From Sodalis sp. dw_96 (GTDB lineage Bacteria; Pseudomonadota; Gammaproteobacteria; Enterobacterales; Enterobacteriaceae), in NCBI RefSeq assembly GCF_018449575.1, contig NZ_JAAVUT010000001.1:186001-250000 (forward strand): a stretch of DNA of 64,000 bases, written 5' to 3'. Shown one piece after another: positions 34,368 to 42,898 of the stretch. The notes beneath the pieces were generated by a model. That model was not told the origin of the DNA. It ran no database searches and worked only from the letters and a program-made list of their open reading frames with translations. Made by a program: the position numbers and the translations under genes. The stretch's first letter is position 1. Each line of letters opens with the position of its first letter.

Positions 34368-35939
34368 TCAGGCTTCGCAGATCCGGTTTCTGCCCCGCCG
34401 CTTGGCCTCGTACAGTGCCCCATCCACCCTGACAACCAGCTTGGACGGCGTATCCACATTAATGATGGGCAGTCCGACATAGATGCCGATGCTGGCGCTG
34501 ATACTGCCCACCGGGCTGCCGCGATGCTGGATTTCAAGTTGACCGATCCGGTCATGAATACGACTTGCCACCGCCAGTGCGCCGTTTTTGTCGGTTTCCG
34601 GCAGCAAAACGATAAACTCCTCGCCGCCGTAGCGGGCCACCAGATCGCGCTGGCGCAAGGGCAGCTCAAGCAGGGCATTGCCGATGAGCTGCAGGCATTC
34701 GTCCCCGGCCACATGGCCGTATATATCGTTATATTGTTTGAAAAAATCGATATCCAATAAAATCAACCCCAGTGGCCGGTGATACTCAATGGCGCGTTTA
34801 AATTCATTTTTGAACACCAAATCGAAGTGACGCCGGTTATACAGGCCGGTAAGCCCGTCGGAGCGCGCCAGCTTTTCCAGCGAGGTGTTCAATTTACGCA
34901 GCTCTTGCTGGGCGTGAATCAATTCCAGTTCGATACGCATCCTGGCGCGCACCTGCCGCATCAACAGCAGACAGGTCAGGGATATCATCAGGACAAAAAT
35001 CAGGGTCATGGCGGCATGGCTGAAGGCGTCGCGTCGCCAGTCGGCCAATGCCTGATCCATGGTTACGCCGCTGGTGATGATGACCGGGAACTGCTTGAGA
35101 TGCGCATAGCTGTAAACCATGGACTGGGGATCGTTCGACAGGGCGCTGTTAACGGTGCCGGATTGATTTTGGCGGATATTGTCCTTAAACAGCGGCGAGT
35201 CGGCGATGGTGGTACCGATCACTTTTTCATTATAAGGATGGCGGTAAAGCACGGTGCCGTTATTAAGCAGCATCATTAACGTGGAATCGTCGCTGATAAT
35301 AAATTTGGTATAGAAATGACGAAAATGGCTGATCATCACGCTTTCCAGCAGCACGCCGGCGAAGCTGCCGTCGGGATTATTGAGACGGCGGGAGAGCGGT
35401 AATATCAATTCGTGGGTCATGCGGCTGCGGATCACCTGGCCGATACGTATGGTCAAATCCGCATGGTCGCGGTGATAAATAAAATAGTCCCGGTCGGAAA
35501 AATCATTCACCGACGGTAGAGTATCCGCCGCCGTCACCACCATCCGGCCCAGGGCGTTATAAAAGGATATGGCATCGATTTGTTGCAGCCCGTGGGTTTT
35601 TTCCTGAAAAAGCCGGTGTAAACCGGGTAATTTTTCCGATGTCAAACCCTGTTGATTGATGATCTCCGTCAGTTCCTCTAAGGTGGCCTCTGCCTGGACA
35701 AACGTGTCGCTGGCATGCTGGGTCAACGCCTGGGTGAGATTGGCGGTATTGGCCTCGGAGCGCGCCAGCGCCTGATGATAGGTACGCCATAAATGCAGAC
35801 CGTTCAATAAAATCAGCGCCAGTATAAGCAACGTGGCTGAGGCGCCGAGCTGAAACATCAAGGTAAATCGCTGGCGGCCGTAGACCGAATATTCGCGGGC
35901 TCTTTGCCGGGGGGAACCGAAGGGTCTTATTTTTCTCAT
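34368..35939 (-). CDS. Membrane diguanylate cyclase with periplasmic dCache-type sensor
   Basis: 523 aa. Membrane helices at about 28-50 and 306-328 enclose a 250-residue periplasmic sensor with dCache features (FSDRDYFIYHRDH, IRIGQVIRSRMTHELILPLS). The GGDEF domain has the intact signature GGEEF (438-442) and an inhibitory RxxD site (R429-D432) five residues before it, so product feedback is expected. It makes cyclic di-GMP, linking an external small ligand to biofilm and motility choices. Monocistronic. Confidence 0.92.
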   Translation of the reverse strand: MRKIRPFGSPRQRAREYSVYGRQRFTLMFQLGASATLLILALILLNGLHLWRTYHQALARSEANTANLTQALTQHASDTFVQAEATLEELTEIINQQGLTSEKLPGLHRLFQEKTHGLQQIDAISFYNALGRMVVTAADTLPSVNDFSDRDYFIYHRDHADLTIRIGQVIRSRMTHELILPLSRRLNNPDGSFAGVLLESVMISHFRHFYTKFIISDDSTLMMLLNNGTVLYRHPYNEKVIGTTIADSPLFKDNIRQNQSGTVNSALSNDPQSMVYSYAHLKQFPVIITSGVTMDQALADWRRDAFSHAAMTLIFVLMISLTCLLLMRQVRARMRIELELIHAQQELRKLNTSLEKLARSDGLTGLYNRRHFDLVFKNEFKRAIEYHRPLGLILLDIDFFKQYNDIYGHVAGDECLQLIGNALLELPLRQRDLVARYGGEEFIVLLPETDKNGALAVASRIHDRIGQLEIQHRGSPVGSISASIGIYVGLPIINVDTPSKLVVRVDGALYEAKRRGRNRICEA

Positions 35940-36067
35940 GGGTTATCCACAGCATCTCGGGTCAGGCAGGTGGGTTACCGGTAATGACATTCGCCATAAC
36001 GTTCATGTAAGAGTATTTATGCTTTGTCACGCTTAGTCAAAGTTTCGGCGGGATTTAATAGCGCAGG

Positions 36068-36535
36068 TCACTCTTTGGCACAGATAAAGAAGGGTGAATA
36101 GAGTAAACTGACAATTATTGAACGGCTATCTATACGCCGAAAGCGGGGCAAAATTGATTCTCCCACCGGCATCAATACGGAATCCGTTACCGACTGCGGC
36201 GTGTTGTCCAAATTGGATATTATTTCCCTGGTGATGACGATTTCATACAAATCTTGATTATTTTTTCGCCGATAGGTGAAAAATTTAGTGCGGTGCAGAG
36301 TGTAGGTTTGTCCGTTATGACTGAAGGTGCCGTTCAACACATAAAAACCTTCGCGATCATTGGTAAAAAACATTTTAGCTTCGGCGGTATAGCTAAAGCG
36401 GCCTTGTGCGGTATTGGCCCTGAATACCATCAGGCCTGAACAATGAAACCCATCAAAGGGGTTATGGTAATTATGCTGATAAAACAGCCAGAAAAAAATA
36501 ATACCCAGACAAACCGCTGCCAGGATTCTTTTCAT
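36068..36535 (-). CDS. FidL-like small membrane protein, partner of the adjacent wHTH regulator
   Basis: 155 aa with one N-terminal membrane helix (KRILAAVCLGIIFFWLFYQ) and a periplasmic domain that includes CSGLMVFRANTAQGRFSYTA. It overlaps the upstream regulator gene by four bases. The length and pattern resemble FidL-type proteins, which accompany membrane winged-helix regulators in Enterobacterales. A ToxS-like supporting role is an inference from the arrangement. Confidence 0.55.
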   Translation of the reverse strand: MKRILAAVCLGIIFFWLFYQHNYHNPFDGFHCSGLMVFRANTAQGRFSYTAEAKMFFTNDREGFYVLNGTFSHNGQTYTLHRTKFFTYRRKNNQDLYEIVITREIISNLDNTPQSVTDSVLMPVGESILPRFRRIDSRSIIVSLLYSPFFICAKE

Positions 36536-37350
36536 TGTTCGTCCCAGTTATAAAAGTAAAAGTTCAGGCAGTTTGATATATTTCCCTTGGCATCACGCGC
36601 ACATTTAGCCATGTAATTACGCTGGTTAATACCATTTCTTACCATGGTATTGGTTACAATGTTATGGGAAAATAATATAAAATGATGGGCTGAGCATTTT
36701 TCAATATTACCCTTCATCACCTGCCGCAGTTGCACAGTCATCGGTTCTTTTTCACGAGGATTTATCGGTCTGAAGGTATAAACATCACAAGAATCCACCT
36801 GGGCCATGAAAAAAAACGGCTGTTTATCCTGTTGGCTGAAATAGACATAGGCCATCAGCAGGGTGGTGATAGCGGCGATTGAGAGGATGCCGTTGATGAA
36901 TATTTCGTTATTTGCCGAAGGCGTCGCGGCAGCGGCAGGGTTATCCGGCGGCTCATCCAGTATATCCTGAGGGGAGAAGTGGGAGGCCAGAGACGGCGGT
37001 AATGAATTACCCTCAGCGGTTATTATCAAATAATCGTTAAGCTTCAGGCCGCGTTTGGGCAAGGTAACAATGGCCGACGCGTCCAAATTCAGGGATAAAA
37101 GCGCTTTTCTTATTAGGCTGATTTGCTGATTCAAATTGCCGTTGGAGGGTTGCAGACCGTGTTTTACCCAGACGTTATCAAATAGCCATTCCCGGGTCAC
37201 CGTATTTCCTTTGCCGTGGGCGGCCAGAAGCTCCTCTAAAACCCGGCCGGAGGTAGTGGATAATTTAATCAAGGATGTATTATCATTTAATAAACTTAAT
37301 TGATATTCTGCTGTGTCAAACAAAACTGAATGATTAATTAAATACTTCAT
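36532..37350 (-). CDS. ToxR/CadC-type membrane-bound winged-helix regulator
   Basis: 272 aa from ATG 37350 (GGAG seven bases upstream; the longer frame has no RBS). The N-terminal OmpR-type DNA-binding domain reads KLSTTSGRVLEELLAAHGKG, REWLFDNVWVKHGLQPSNGN, LNQQISLIRKALL and IVTLPKRGLKLN. A single membrane helix lies near residues 155-175 (INGILSIAAITTLLMAYVYF). The C-terminal periplasmic part has four or more Cys (VDSCDVYTF, IEKCSAHH, AKCARD, ISNCLNF), so disulfide-based sensing is possible. Target genes are unknown; fimbrial or surface loci are typical for relatives. Confidence 0.75.
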   Translation of the reverse strand: MKYLINHSVLFDTAEYQLSLLNDNTSLIKLSTTSGRVLEELLAAHGKGNTVTREWLFDNVWVKHGLQPSNGNLNQQISLIRKALLSLNLDASAIVTLPKRGLKLNDYLIITAEGNSLPPSLASHFSPQDILDEPPDNPAAAATPSANNEIFINGILSIAAITTLLMAYVYFSQQDKQPFFFMAQVDSCDVYTFRPINPREKEPMTVQLRQVMKGNIEKCSAHHFILFSHNIVTNTMVRNGINQRNYMAKCARDAKGNISNCLNFYFYNWDEQ

Positions 37351-37547
37351 AAAACGCTCCATATTGGACCGATGAACCGACCAATACTTGCACCTGATTT
37401 TAGGACTATATTGTTGTAGGCAATGTGAATAATTGCCGGCACCAGAATGTATCAATAAGATAAGCGATCCCTGAAGGGCCAGTGATCAATGTCACAGGGT
37501 ATATTAATTCATCAGCGATTATAGCTGTAGCCGCATAAAGAAAGAGT

Positions 37548-37674
37548 TATACCCGTCATAATTTAAGTTGCAGGTTCGTTGTCTTTCCTCGCTCACCCCA
37601 GTCACTTACTTGAGTAAGCTCCTGGGGATTCGCTGCGTTGCCGCCTTCCTGCAACTCGAATTATTTAGGGTATA
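37548..37674. repeat. ERIC element, copy 1 (127 bp)
   Basis: The 127-bp element begins TATACCCGTC, ends TTAGGGTATA and contains AAGCTCCTGGGGATTCGC and CGCTCACCCCAGTCACTTAC, the two core stretches of enterobacterial repetitive intergenic consensus sequences. It lies between the wHTH gene and the HxlR gene and is the inverse orientation of the copy at 50956. Confidence 0.93.
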
Positions 37675-37845
37675 GAACGCGGTCGCGCCGAAAATCAGCA
37701 AAAACAATCCCACATCACAAAAAGGGCTACTGATCGGACTTGTTCAGCTTACACATGTACGCTAGGATAACACCCCACAAGTGGCTACAATGATTATAGT
37801 CACCAAGAAATGCATGTTAAACCCACTGATAACTATCAGGAAAGT

Positions 37846-38385
37846 ATGCAAAGAACCCATTTTGACCATATGGCTTGTCCCATAGCGCAATCCCTCGAAC
37901 GGGTGGGTGAGTGGTGGAGCATCTTGATCGTACGGGACGCCTTTCGCGGTTTGACCAAATTCGATGAATTCCAGCATAGCCTGGGGGTATCCCCCACCAT
38001 GCTGACTCGGCGGCTCAATACGCTGGTGCGTAACGATATTATGTTTAAACGTCCTTATCAGGCGCGGCCGGTCCGTCATGAGTATTTATTGACCGAACGC
38101 GGATTGGCGCTGTTTCCGGTGCTGATTTCGCTGTTGAACTGGGGCAACCGGTTCCTCGATGGCGAACAGGCCAACGTGGTGCCGGTACACCGCCACAGCG
38201 GCAAAGCGGTTTCGCCTCTGGTGGTTGACAGGCAGACCGGCGAGCCGCTCACTTATCATAACGTCAATATTATCACCACCGGGCGTTGCGCCGGAACGGG
38301 CAACAATCCGCAGCGTGACGCGCTTCGGGAAATTTCCGCATCTTACCAATATCAACAAACCTATAACAGGACAGGCAATGAATAA
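37846..38385 (+). CDS. HxlR-family regulator coupled to a ketosynthase gene
   Basis: 179 aa from ATG 37846, preferred over an in-frame ATG at 37810 because AGGA precedes it by five bases. The HxlR winged helix is clear: CPIAQSLERVGEWWSILIVR, DAFRGLTKFDEFQHSLGVSP, TMLTRRLNTLV. The N-terminal Cys11 just before the domain is the residue used for redox or electrophile sensing in YodB/HypR-like members. Its last codons overlap the start of a FabF-like gene (8 bases), so both are one unit. Confidence 0.85.
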   Translation: MQRTHFDHMACPIAQSLERVGEWWSILIVRDAFRGLTKFDEFQHSLGVSPTMLTRRLNTLVRNDIMFKRPYQARPVRHEYLLTERGLALFPVLISLLNWGNRFLDGEQANVVPVHRHSGKAVSPLVVDRQTGEPLTYHNVNIITTGRCAGTGNNPQRDALREISASYQYQQTYNRTGNE

Positions 38386-39649
38386 GCGTCGAGTAGTGAT
38401 CACCGGCATGGGCGCAGTATCGCCGTTAGGCTGTGGCGTAGAAACCATTTGGTCGAGGTTGCTGGCCGGTCAATCGGGGATCGGGCCTTTGCCGGACGAA
38501 ATGGTCGCGCTGCTGCCGGTGAAAATAGGCGGTCGGGTGCCCGGACCGGAACAAGATCCCGAAGCGGGTCTGTATCCGGACAGGTATGTCCCGCCAAAAG
38601 ATCAGAAAAAAATGGACCGCTTTATTCTGTTTGCCATGGCGGCGGCGGACGAAGCCCTCCGTCAGGCCGGCTGGACGGCGGATACCGACGAACGCCAGGA
38701 GCGCACCGCCACCATTATCGCCACCGGGATCGGCGGGTTTCCCGCGATTGCCAATGCGGTGCGGACTTCGGATAATCGTGGCCCGGGACGGCTCTCTCCG
38801 TTCACCGTTCCGTCGTTTCTGGCCAATCTGGCCGCCGGCCATGTCTCCATCAAATACCACTTCCGCGGACCCATCGGCGCGCCGGTCACCGCTTGCGCGG
38901 CCGGTGTCCAGGCCATCGGCGACGCGGCTCGCCTGATTGCCAACGATGAGGCGGATATTGCCCTGTGCGGCGGGGCAGAGGCGGCCATCGACACGGTAAG
39001 TCTGGGAGGCTTTGCCGCCGCCAGAGCGGTTTCCACCCACTTTAACGATGCTCCGGCCACCGCTTCCCGTCCTTTCGATCGTGACCGGGACGGCTTTGTC
39101 ATGGGCGAAGGGGCGGGGCTGCTGGTGGTGGAAGCCCTTGACCATGCCCTGGCCCGCGGCGCCACGCCCCTGGCGGAAATCGTCGGTTACGGCACCAGCG
39201 CGGATGCCTATCATATGACCTCCGGCGCGGAAGACGGCGACGGCGCTTACCGGGCCATGAAAATCGCCCTGAAACAGGCCGGCATTTCGCCGCGGCAGGT
39301 GAGGCATTTGAATGCCCATGCCACCTCGACCCCGGTGGGGGATTTGGGTGAAATCAACGCCATAAAACATCTGTTCGGTCTCGGGTCCGAACTGGCCATC
39401 ACCGCCACCAAGTCGGCAACCGGCCATCTGCTGGGCGCCGCCGGTGGTCTTGAAGCCATCTTTACCGTGCTGGCCCTGCGGGACCAAATCATTCCCGCCA
39501 CCCTTAACCTGGAAAATCCGGATCCGGCCACCGAAGGCCTGCATCTGGTGCGCGGCGAAGCGGAGCCGTATGAAATGACCTATGCCTTATCCAACGGCTT
39601 TGGTTTTGGCGGCGTCAACGCCAGCGTCCTGCTGAAAAAATGGTCGTGA
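38378..39649 (+). CDS. FabF-like 3-oxoacyl-ACP synthase (stand-alone KAS II paralogue)
   Basis: 423 aa. The catalytic triad of decarboxylating ketosynthases is complete: Cys173 in VTACAAGVQAI, His314 in NAHATSTPVGD, His350 in KSATGHLLGAAG, with Lys345. The N-terminal MNKRRVVITGMGAVSPLG is typical of FabF. No acp, fabG or fabD neighbour is present, so it is not the housekeeping fab cluster copy. Coupling to an HxlR regulator suggests conditional synthesis of an altered fatty acid or polyketide-like product; that is inference. Confidence 0.88.
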   Translation: MNKRRVVITGMGAVSPLGCGVETIWSRLLAGQSGIGPLPDEMVALLPVKIGGRVPGPEQDPEAGLYPDRYVPPKDQKKMDRFILFAMAAADEALRQAGWTADTDERQERTATIIATGIGGFPAIANAVRTSDNRGPGRLSPFTVPSFLANLAAGHVSIKYHFRGPIGAPVTACAAGVQAIGDAARLIANDEADIALCGGAEAAIDTVSLGGFAAARAVSTHFNDAPATASRPFDRDRDGFVMGEGAGLLVVEALDHALARGATPLAEIVGYGTSADAYHMTSGAEDGDGAYRAMKIALKQAGISPRQVRHLNAHATSTPVGDLGEINAIKHLFGLGSELAITATKSATGHLLGAAGGLEAIFTVLALRDQIIPATLNLENPDPATEGLHLVRGEAEPYEMTYALSNGFGFGGVNASVLLKKWS

Positions 39650-39815
39650 TATCCGTTTTTGTTCCAGGATGCCCCTAGGTTGCCGGCGATAATGATGCCC
39701 AACAAAGTTTAATCCGCATTGATGTAAATCAGGGGCGGGGGATCTGGCTGTTGTCCCCCCCCGCCTTATCGTTATATATTCAGTCATATATCGTTCAAAC
39801 AGTCACCCCCATCTT

Positions 39816-40904
39816 ATGATCACGCCCCGTTTCGCCCGAGAATTCAGTCTGCGCATATTGTTGTGTTTTTCGTTTCTTGCCGCCAGTTTCAGCGCCGTGG
39901 CGGATCGCGTCCTCACCGATCAGCTCGGACGACAGGTCACCCTGCCGGATCGGGTGACGCGGGTGGTGGTGTTACAGCATCAAACCTTGAATTTATTGGT
40001 GCAGTTGCAGGCCGCCGATGATGTGGTGGGGCTATTGTCCAGTTGGAAAAAGCAGCTGGGGCCGGAATTCGCGCGCTTTTCTCCCCGATTGTCCACCTTG
40101 CCCATGCCGGGGGATTTGACCCAGGTGAACATCGAAAGTCTGCTGGCGGAACACCCGCAGGTAGTCTTTGTCGCCAACTATGCGCCGCCGGATATGATCA
40201 AGCAGATCGAATCCGCCGGTATCCCCGTGGTTGCCGTCTCGCTGCGCAAGGATCGGCCCGGCGAGCAGGATAAGCTCAATCCCGCCATGGCGGATGAGGA
40301 GCAGGCTTATAACGACGGTTTGAAAGAGGGTATCCGGCTGGTGGCCGCGGTGGTCAACCGGCAGCCGCAGGGGGAGGCGATGATTAACGATGTCTTTCGC
40401 GCCCGCGAGGATGTGGCCGCCCGGTTGAAGGACGTGCCCGCCGAGAAAAGGGTGCGGGTTTATATGGCCAATCCGGATCTCACTACCTATGGCTCGGGTA
40501 AATATACCGGCCTGATGATGCAGCATGCCGGCGCGTTGAACGTGGCGGCGGCCACGGTGAAGGGCTTTAAACAGGTTTCCATGGAACAGGTGCTGGCCTG
40601 GAACCCCGAGGTGATTTTTGTGCAGGATCGATATCCTGAAGTGGTGCGGCAAATCAATCAGGATCCGGCCTGGCAGTCTGTTGCCGCCGTGAAGCGGCAC
40701 CGGGTATTCCTGATGCCGGAATATGCCAAGGCCTGGGGCTACCCCATGCCGGAAGCCTTGGCCATCGGTGAATTATGGATGGCCAAGCAGCTCTATCCGC
40801 AGCGGTTCGCCGATGTGGATATGAACCGGCGCGCCGACGACTATTATCAGCGTTTTTACCGCATCCATTGGACGCCGCGCCACGAGACCGATGCCGCCCG
40901 CTAA
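39816..40904 (+). CDS. Periplasmic binding protein of a FecCD-type ABC importer, MolA-like
   Basis: 362 aa with a signal peptide ending SFSAVAD near residue 29. It is a class III (BtuF/FecB fold) binding protein: RVLTDQLGRQVTLPDRVTRV, QVNIESLLAEHPQVVFVANY, GYPMPEALAIGELWMAKQLY. It starts an ABC operon with overlapping genes. Its general look recalls H. influenzae MolA, the molybdate/tungstate protein of MolABC, and a ModA-like gene lies convergently at the operon end. A ferric siderophore or heme ligand remains possible. Confidence 0.7.
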   Translation: MITPRFAREFSLRILLCFSFLAASFSAVADRVLTDQLGRQVTLPDRVTRVVVLQHQTLNLLVQLQAADDVVGLLSSWKKQLGPEFARFSPRLSTLPMPGDLTQVNIESLLAEHPQVVFVANYAPPDMIKQIESAGIPVVAVSLRKDRPGEQDKLNPAMADEEQAYNDGLKEGIRLVAAVVNRQPQGEAMINDVFRAREDVAARLKDVPAEKRVRVYMANPDLTTYGSGKYTGLMMQHAGALNVAAATVKGFKQVSMEQVLAWNPEVIFVQDRYPEVVRQINQDPAWQSVAAVKRHRVFLMPEYAKAWGYPMPEALAIGELWMAKQLYPQRFADVDMNRRADDYYQRFYRIHWTPRHETDAAR

Positions 40905-41898
40905 GGGTTATGGGGGGAGGCTGCAGCCGGCGCTGGCGGCGCTTACCCTGGTCATCGCCTTTCTTTCCCTGGGCATCGGGCAATTTGCTCTTTCCCCGCT
41001 TCAGGTGCTGCGGGAACTGGCCTCGCCTTTCAATCAGGATCAGCTGGCGGGCCAGGTGATCTGGATGGTGCGCATGCCGCGCATCCTGACCGCCTGCCTG
41101 GCGGGGGGCGCGCTGGCGCTCTGCGGCGCCGCTTTGCAGGGTATTTTTCATAATCCGCTGGTGGATCCCCATATCATCGGCGTCAGCGCCGGCGCCGCGT
41201 TCGGCGGGACGCTGGCCATATTGTTCGGTCTTACGCCGCTGGCGCTGCTGGGATCGGCGTTTGCGTTCGGTCTGCTGGCGCTGGGGTCGGTGTATGTCAT
41301 TGCCGCCACCCTGGGCCGGGACAATCTGCTGATGCTGATTCTGGCCGGGATTATCCTGAGCGGTTTTTTTTCGGCGCTGGTCAGCCTGTTGCAATATCTG
41401 GCCGACACGGAAGAAAAATTGCCCAGCATTGTGTTCTGGCTGCTGGGGAGTTTTGCCACCGCCGATTGGCATAAAGTCCTGATGCTGGCGGTGCCGGTGC
41501 TGCCTGCCGGGTTTTTGCTGCACCGCCTGCGCTGGCGGGTCAATATCCTGTCGCTGGGGGACAGGGATGCCGCGTCTTTGGGCATGTCGGTAGTGCATCT
41601 TCGCCGCGTGGTGCTATTGCTGTGCGCGGTGCTGGTGGCGGCTCAAGTGTCGGTAAGCGGCAGCATCGGCTGGATAGGCCTGGTGATTCCCCATGTGGCC
41701 CGCCTGCTGACGGGGGCGGATCACCGCCGTCTGCTGCCCGCCGCTTTCTGGCTGGGAGGCGGTTTTATGATCCTGGTGGACGATGCGGCGCGTACCTTTA
41801 GCCAGGCTGAAATTCCGCTGGGTATTCTCACCGCCCTTATCGGCGCGCCGCTGTTCGCCTGCCTGCTTGTGCGGGACAATCGCCGGAGGCACCAATGA
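40891..41898 (+). CDS. FecCD-family ABC permease (MolB-like)
   Basis: 335 aa overlapping the binding-protein gene by 14 bases. About ten membrane helices with FecCD signatures: RMPRILTACLAGGALALCGA, ALQGIFHNPLVDPHIIGVSA, GAAFGG and IGWIGLVIPHVARLLTGADH. This type II importer fold is shared by siderophore, B12 and molybdate (MolBC) systems. The stop overlaps the start of a 20-codon mini-ORF. Confidence 0.88.
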   Translation: MPPAKGYGGRLQPALAALTLVIAFLSLGIGQFALSPLQVLRELASPFNQDQLAGQVIWMVRMPRILTACLAGGALALCGAALQGIFHNPLVDPHIIGVSAGAAFGGTLAILFGLTPLALLGSAFAFGLLALGSVYVIAATLGRDNLLMLILAGIILSGFFSALVSLLQYLADTEEKLPSIVFWLLGSFATADWHKVLMLAVPVLPAGFLLHRLRWRVNILSLGDRDAASLGMSVVHLRRVVLLLCAVLVAAQVSVSGSIGWIGLVIPHVARLLTGADHRRLLPAAFWLGGGFMILVDDAARTFSQAEIPLGILTALIGAPLFACLLVRDNRRRHQ

Positions 41899-41957
41899 CC
41901 GATATCACCCCTTACGCCCGCCTGCTGGTGCGGAAGACGGTCCGGAGGCGACAATGA
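41895..41957 (+). CDS. 20-codon mini-ORF linking permease and ATPase genes
   Basis: ATG 41895 overlaps the permease stop (ATGA), reads MTDITPYARLLVRKTVRRRQ and stops at TGA 41955-41957, again inside ATGA of the ATPase start. It has its own GGAGG. Its beginning and RBS resemble those of the ATPase gene (MSAVTLSARQLL), so it looks like a duplicated gene start now serving as a coupling peptide. No function of the peptide is implied. Confidence 0.45.
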   Translation: MTDITPYARLLVRKTVRRRQ

Positions 41958-42715
41958 GCGCCGTCACCTTATCCGCCCGTCAACTGCTGTACGGCCACGG
42001 CGAGGCGTTGTTCGCCCCTCTGGATTTTACCTGCGTCGCCGGCGAGATTTGCGCGGTGCTGGGGGCAAACGGACGAGGTAAAACCTCTTTGTTACAAACC
42101 CTTATCGGCACGCTGCCGGCCCTGGGCGGCACAGTGCATTGCGCCGGCGGCATCGGCTTCGTGCCGCAGGATTTCGCCTCGGCCTTCGCCTATCGGGTAT
42201 TCGATATCGTACTGATGGGACGGGCGGCCCATGTGGGGTTGTTACGGATGCCGGACCGGCGGGATGAAAGTATCGCCCGGGAGGCGTTGGAAACGCTTAA
42301 TATCGCCCCGTTGGCCCATCGGCCGTTTCACTCACTGTCCGGCGGCCAGCGGCAACTGGTGCTGATTGCCCGGGCGCTGGCGACCCGGGGCTGCCTGCTG
42401 GTACTGGATGAACCCACCTCGGCTCTTGATTTGTTCAATCAGCAGGCGGTGCTGCAACTGATTCGCCGCCTGGCCCGGGAGCAGGGGATAAGCATTCTGT
42501 TCACCACCCATGACCCCTCCCATGCCGCCCTGGCGGCGGACAATACCCTGCTGCTCCTGCCGCAAAGGCAATGGGTATTCGGCGCCACCGGCGAGGTGCT
42601 CAGCGAGCAAAACCTTCAACAAGCCTATGGCGTGACGGTAAAACAGATTAACGTCGCTCACCAGGGGCGGGATTACCCCGTTATGGCGCCGCTGTTTGAT
42701 ATACCCAAGCGGTAG
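41954..42715 (+). CDS. ABC importer ATPase (FecE/MolC-like)
   Basis: 253 aa from ATG 41954 (CGGAGGCGACA just upstream; a longer upstream frame is spurious). Walker A is GANGRGKTS, the Q-loop IGFVPQDF, the signature LSGGQRQLV, Walker B CLLVLDEPTSALD and the switch His in FTTHDPSHAA. It completes the three-gene importer. Confidence 0.9.
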   Translation: MSAVTLSARQLLYGHGEALFAPLDFTCVAGEICAVLGANGRGKTSLLQTLIGTLPALGGTVHCAGGIGFVPQDFASAFAYRVFDIVLMGRAAHVGLLRMPDRRDESIAREALETLNIAPLAHRPFHSLSGGQRQLVLIARALATRGCLLVLDEPTSALDLFNQQAVLQLIRRLAREQGISILFTTHDPSHAALAADNTLLLLPQRQWVFGATGEVLSEQNLQQAYGVTVKQINVAHQGRDYPVMAPLFDIPKR

Positions 42716-42747
42716 CGGTGTTTGAGCTTGTTAACAAAATGCCCGGT

Positions 42748-42827
42748 CGACACAGGCTACTAGATCGTAAACACGCCGTGAACCCATCCCTGGCGCGGAC
42801 GGTTTACCCTTCTAGCAGCCTGTCTCG
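42748..42827. repeat. 80-bp imperfect palindromic intergenic repeat
   Basis: CGACACAGGCTACTAGATCG at the left faces the reverse complement of CTAGCAGCCTGTCTCG at the right, with GTAAAC/GTTTAC inside and a centre containing CGTGAACCCATCCCTGGCG. The long dyad resembles dispersed enterobacterial palindromic units. It lies at the 3' end of the importer operon. Confidence 0.6.
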
Positions 42828-42898
42828 ACCTATGGACTCCGAGTCTGTTTGTCAGCAGTCTGAAACGCCACTGGCGGTTTGGCGTTTAACTCGGGATA

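Noticed and set aside
37548..37674. CRISPR or toxin-antitoxin interpretation of the repeats at 37.6 and 51.0 kb
   Set aside because: Only two copies 13 kb apart, each 127 bp with ERIC core sequences; no spacers, no cas or toxin genes anywhere in the window.
38426..39544. 372-codon minus-strand ORF
   Set aside because: Shadow of the FabF-like gene, whose catalytic triad lies on the plus strand; Gly/Arg/His-rich composition typical of antisense frames in GC-rich DNA.
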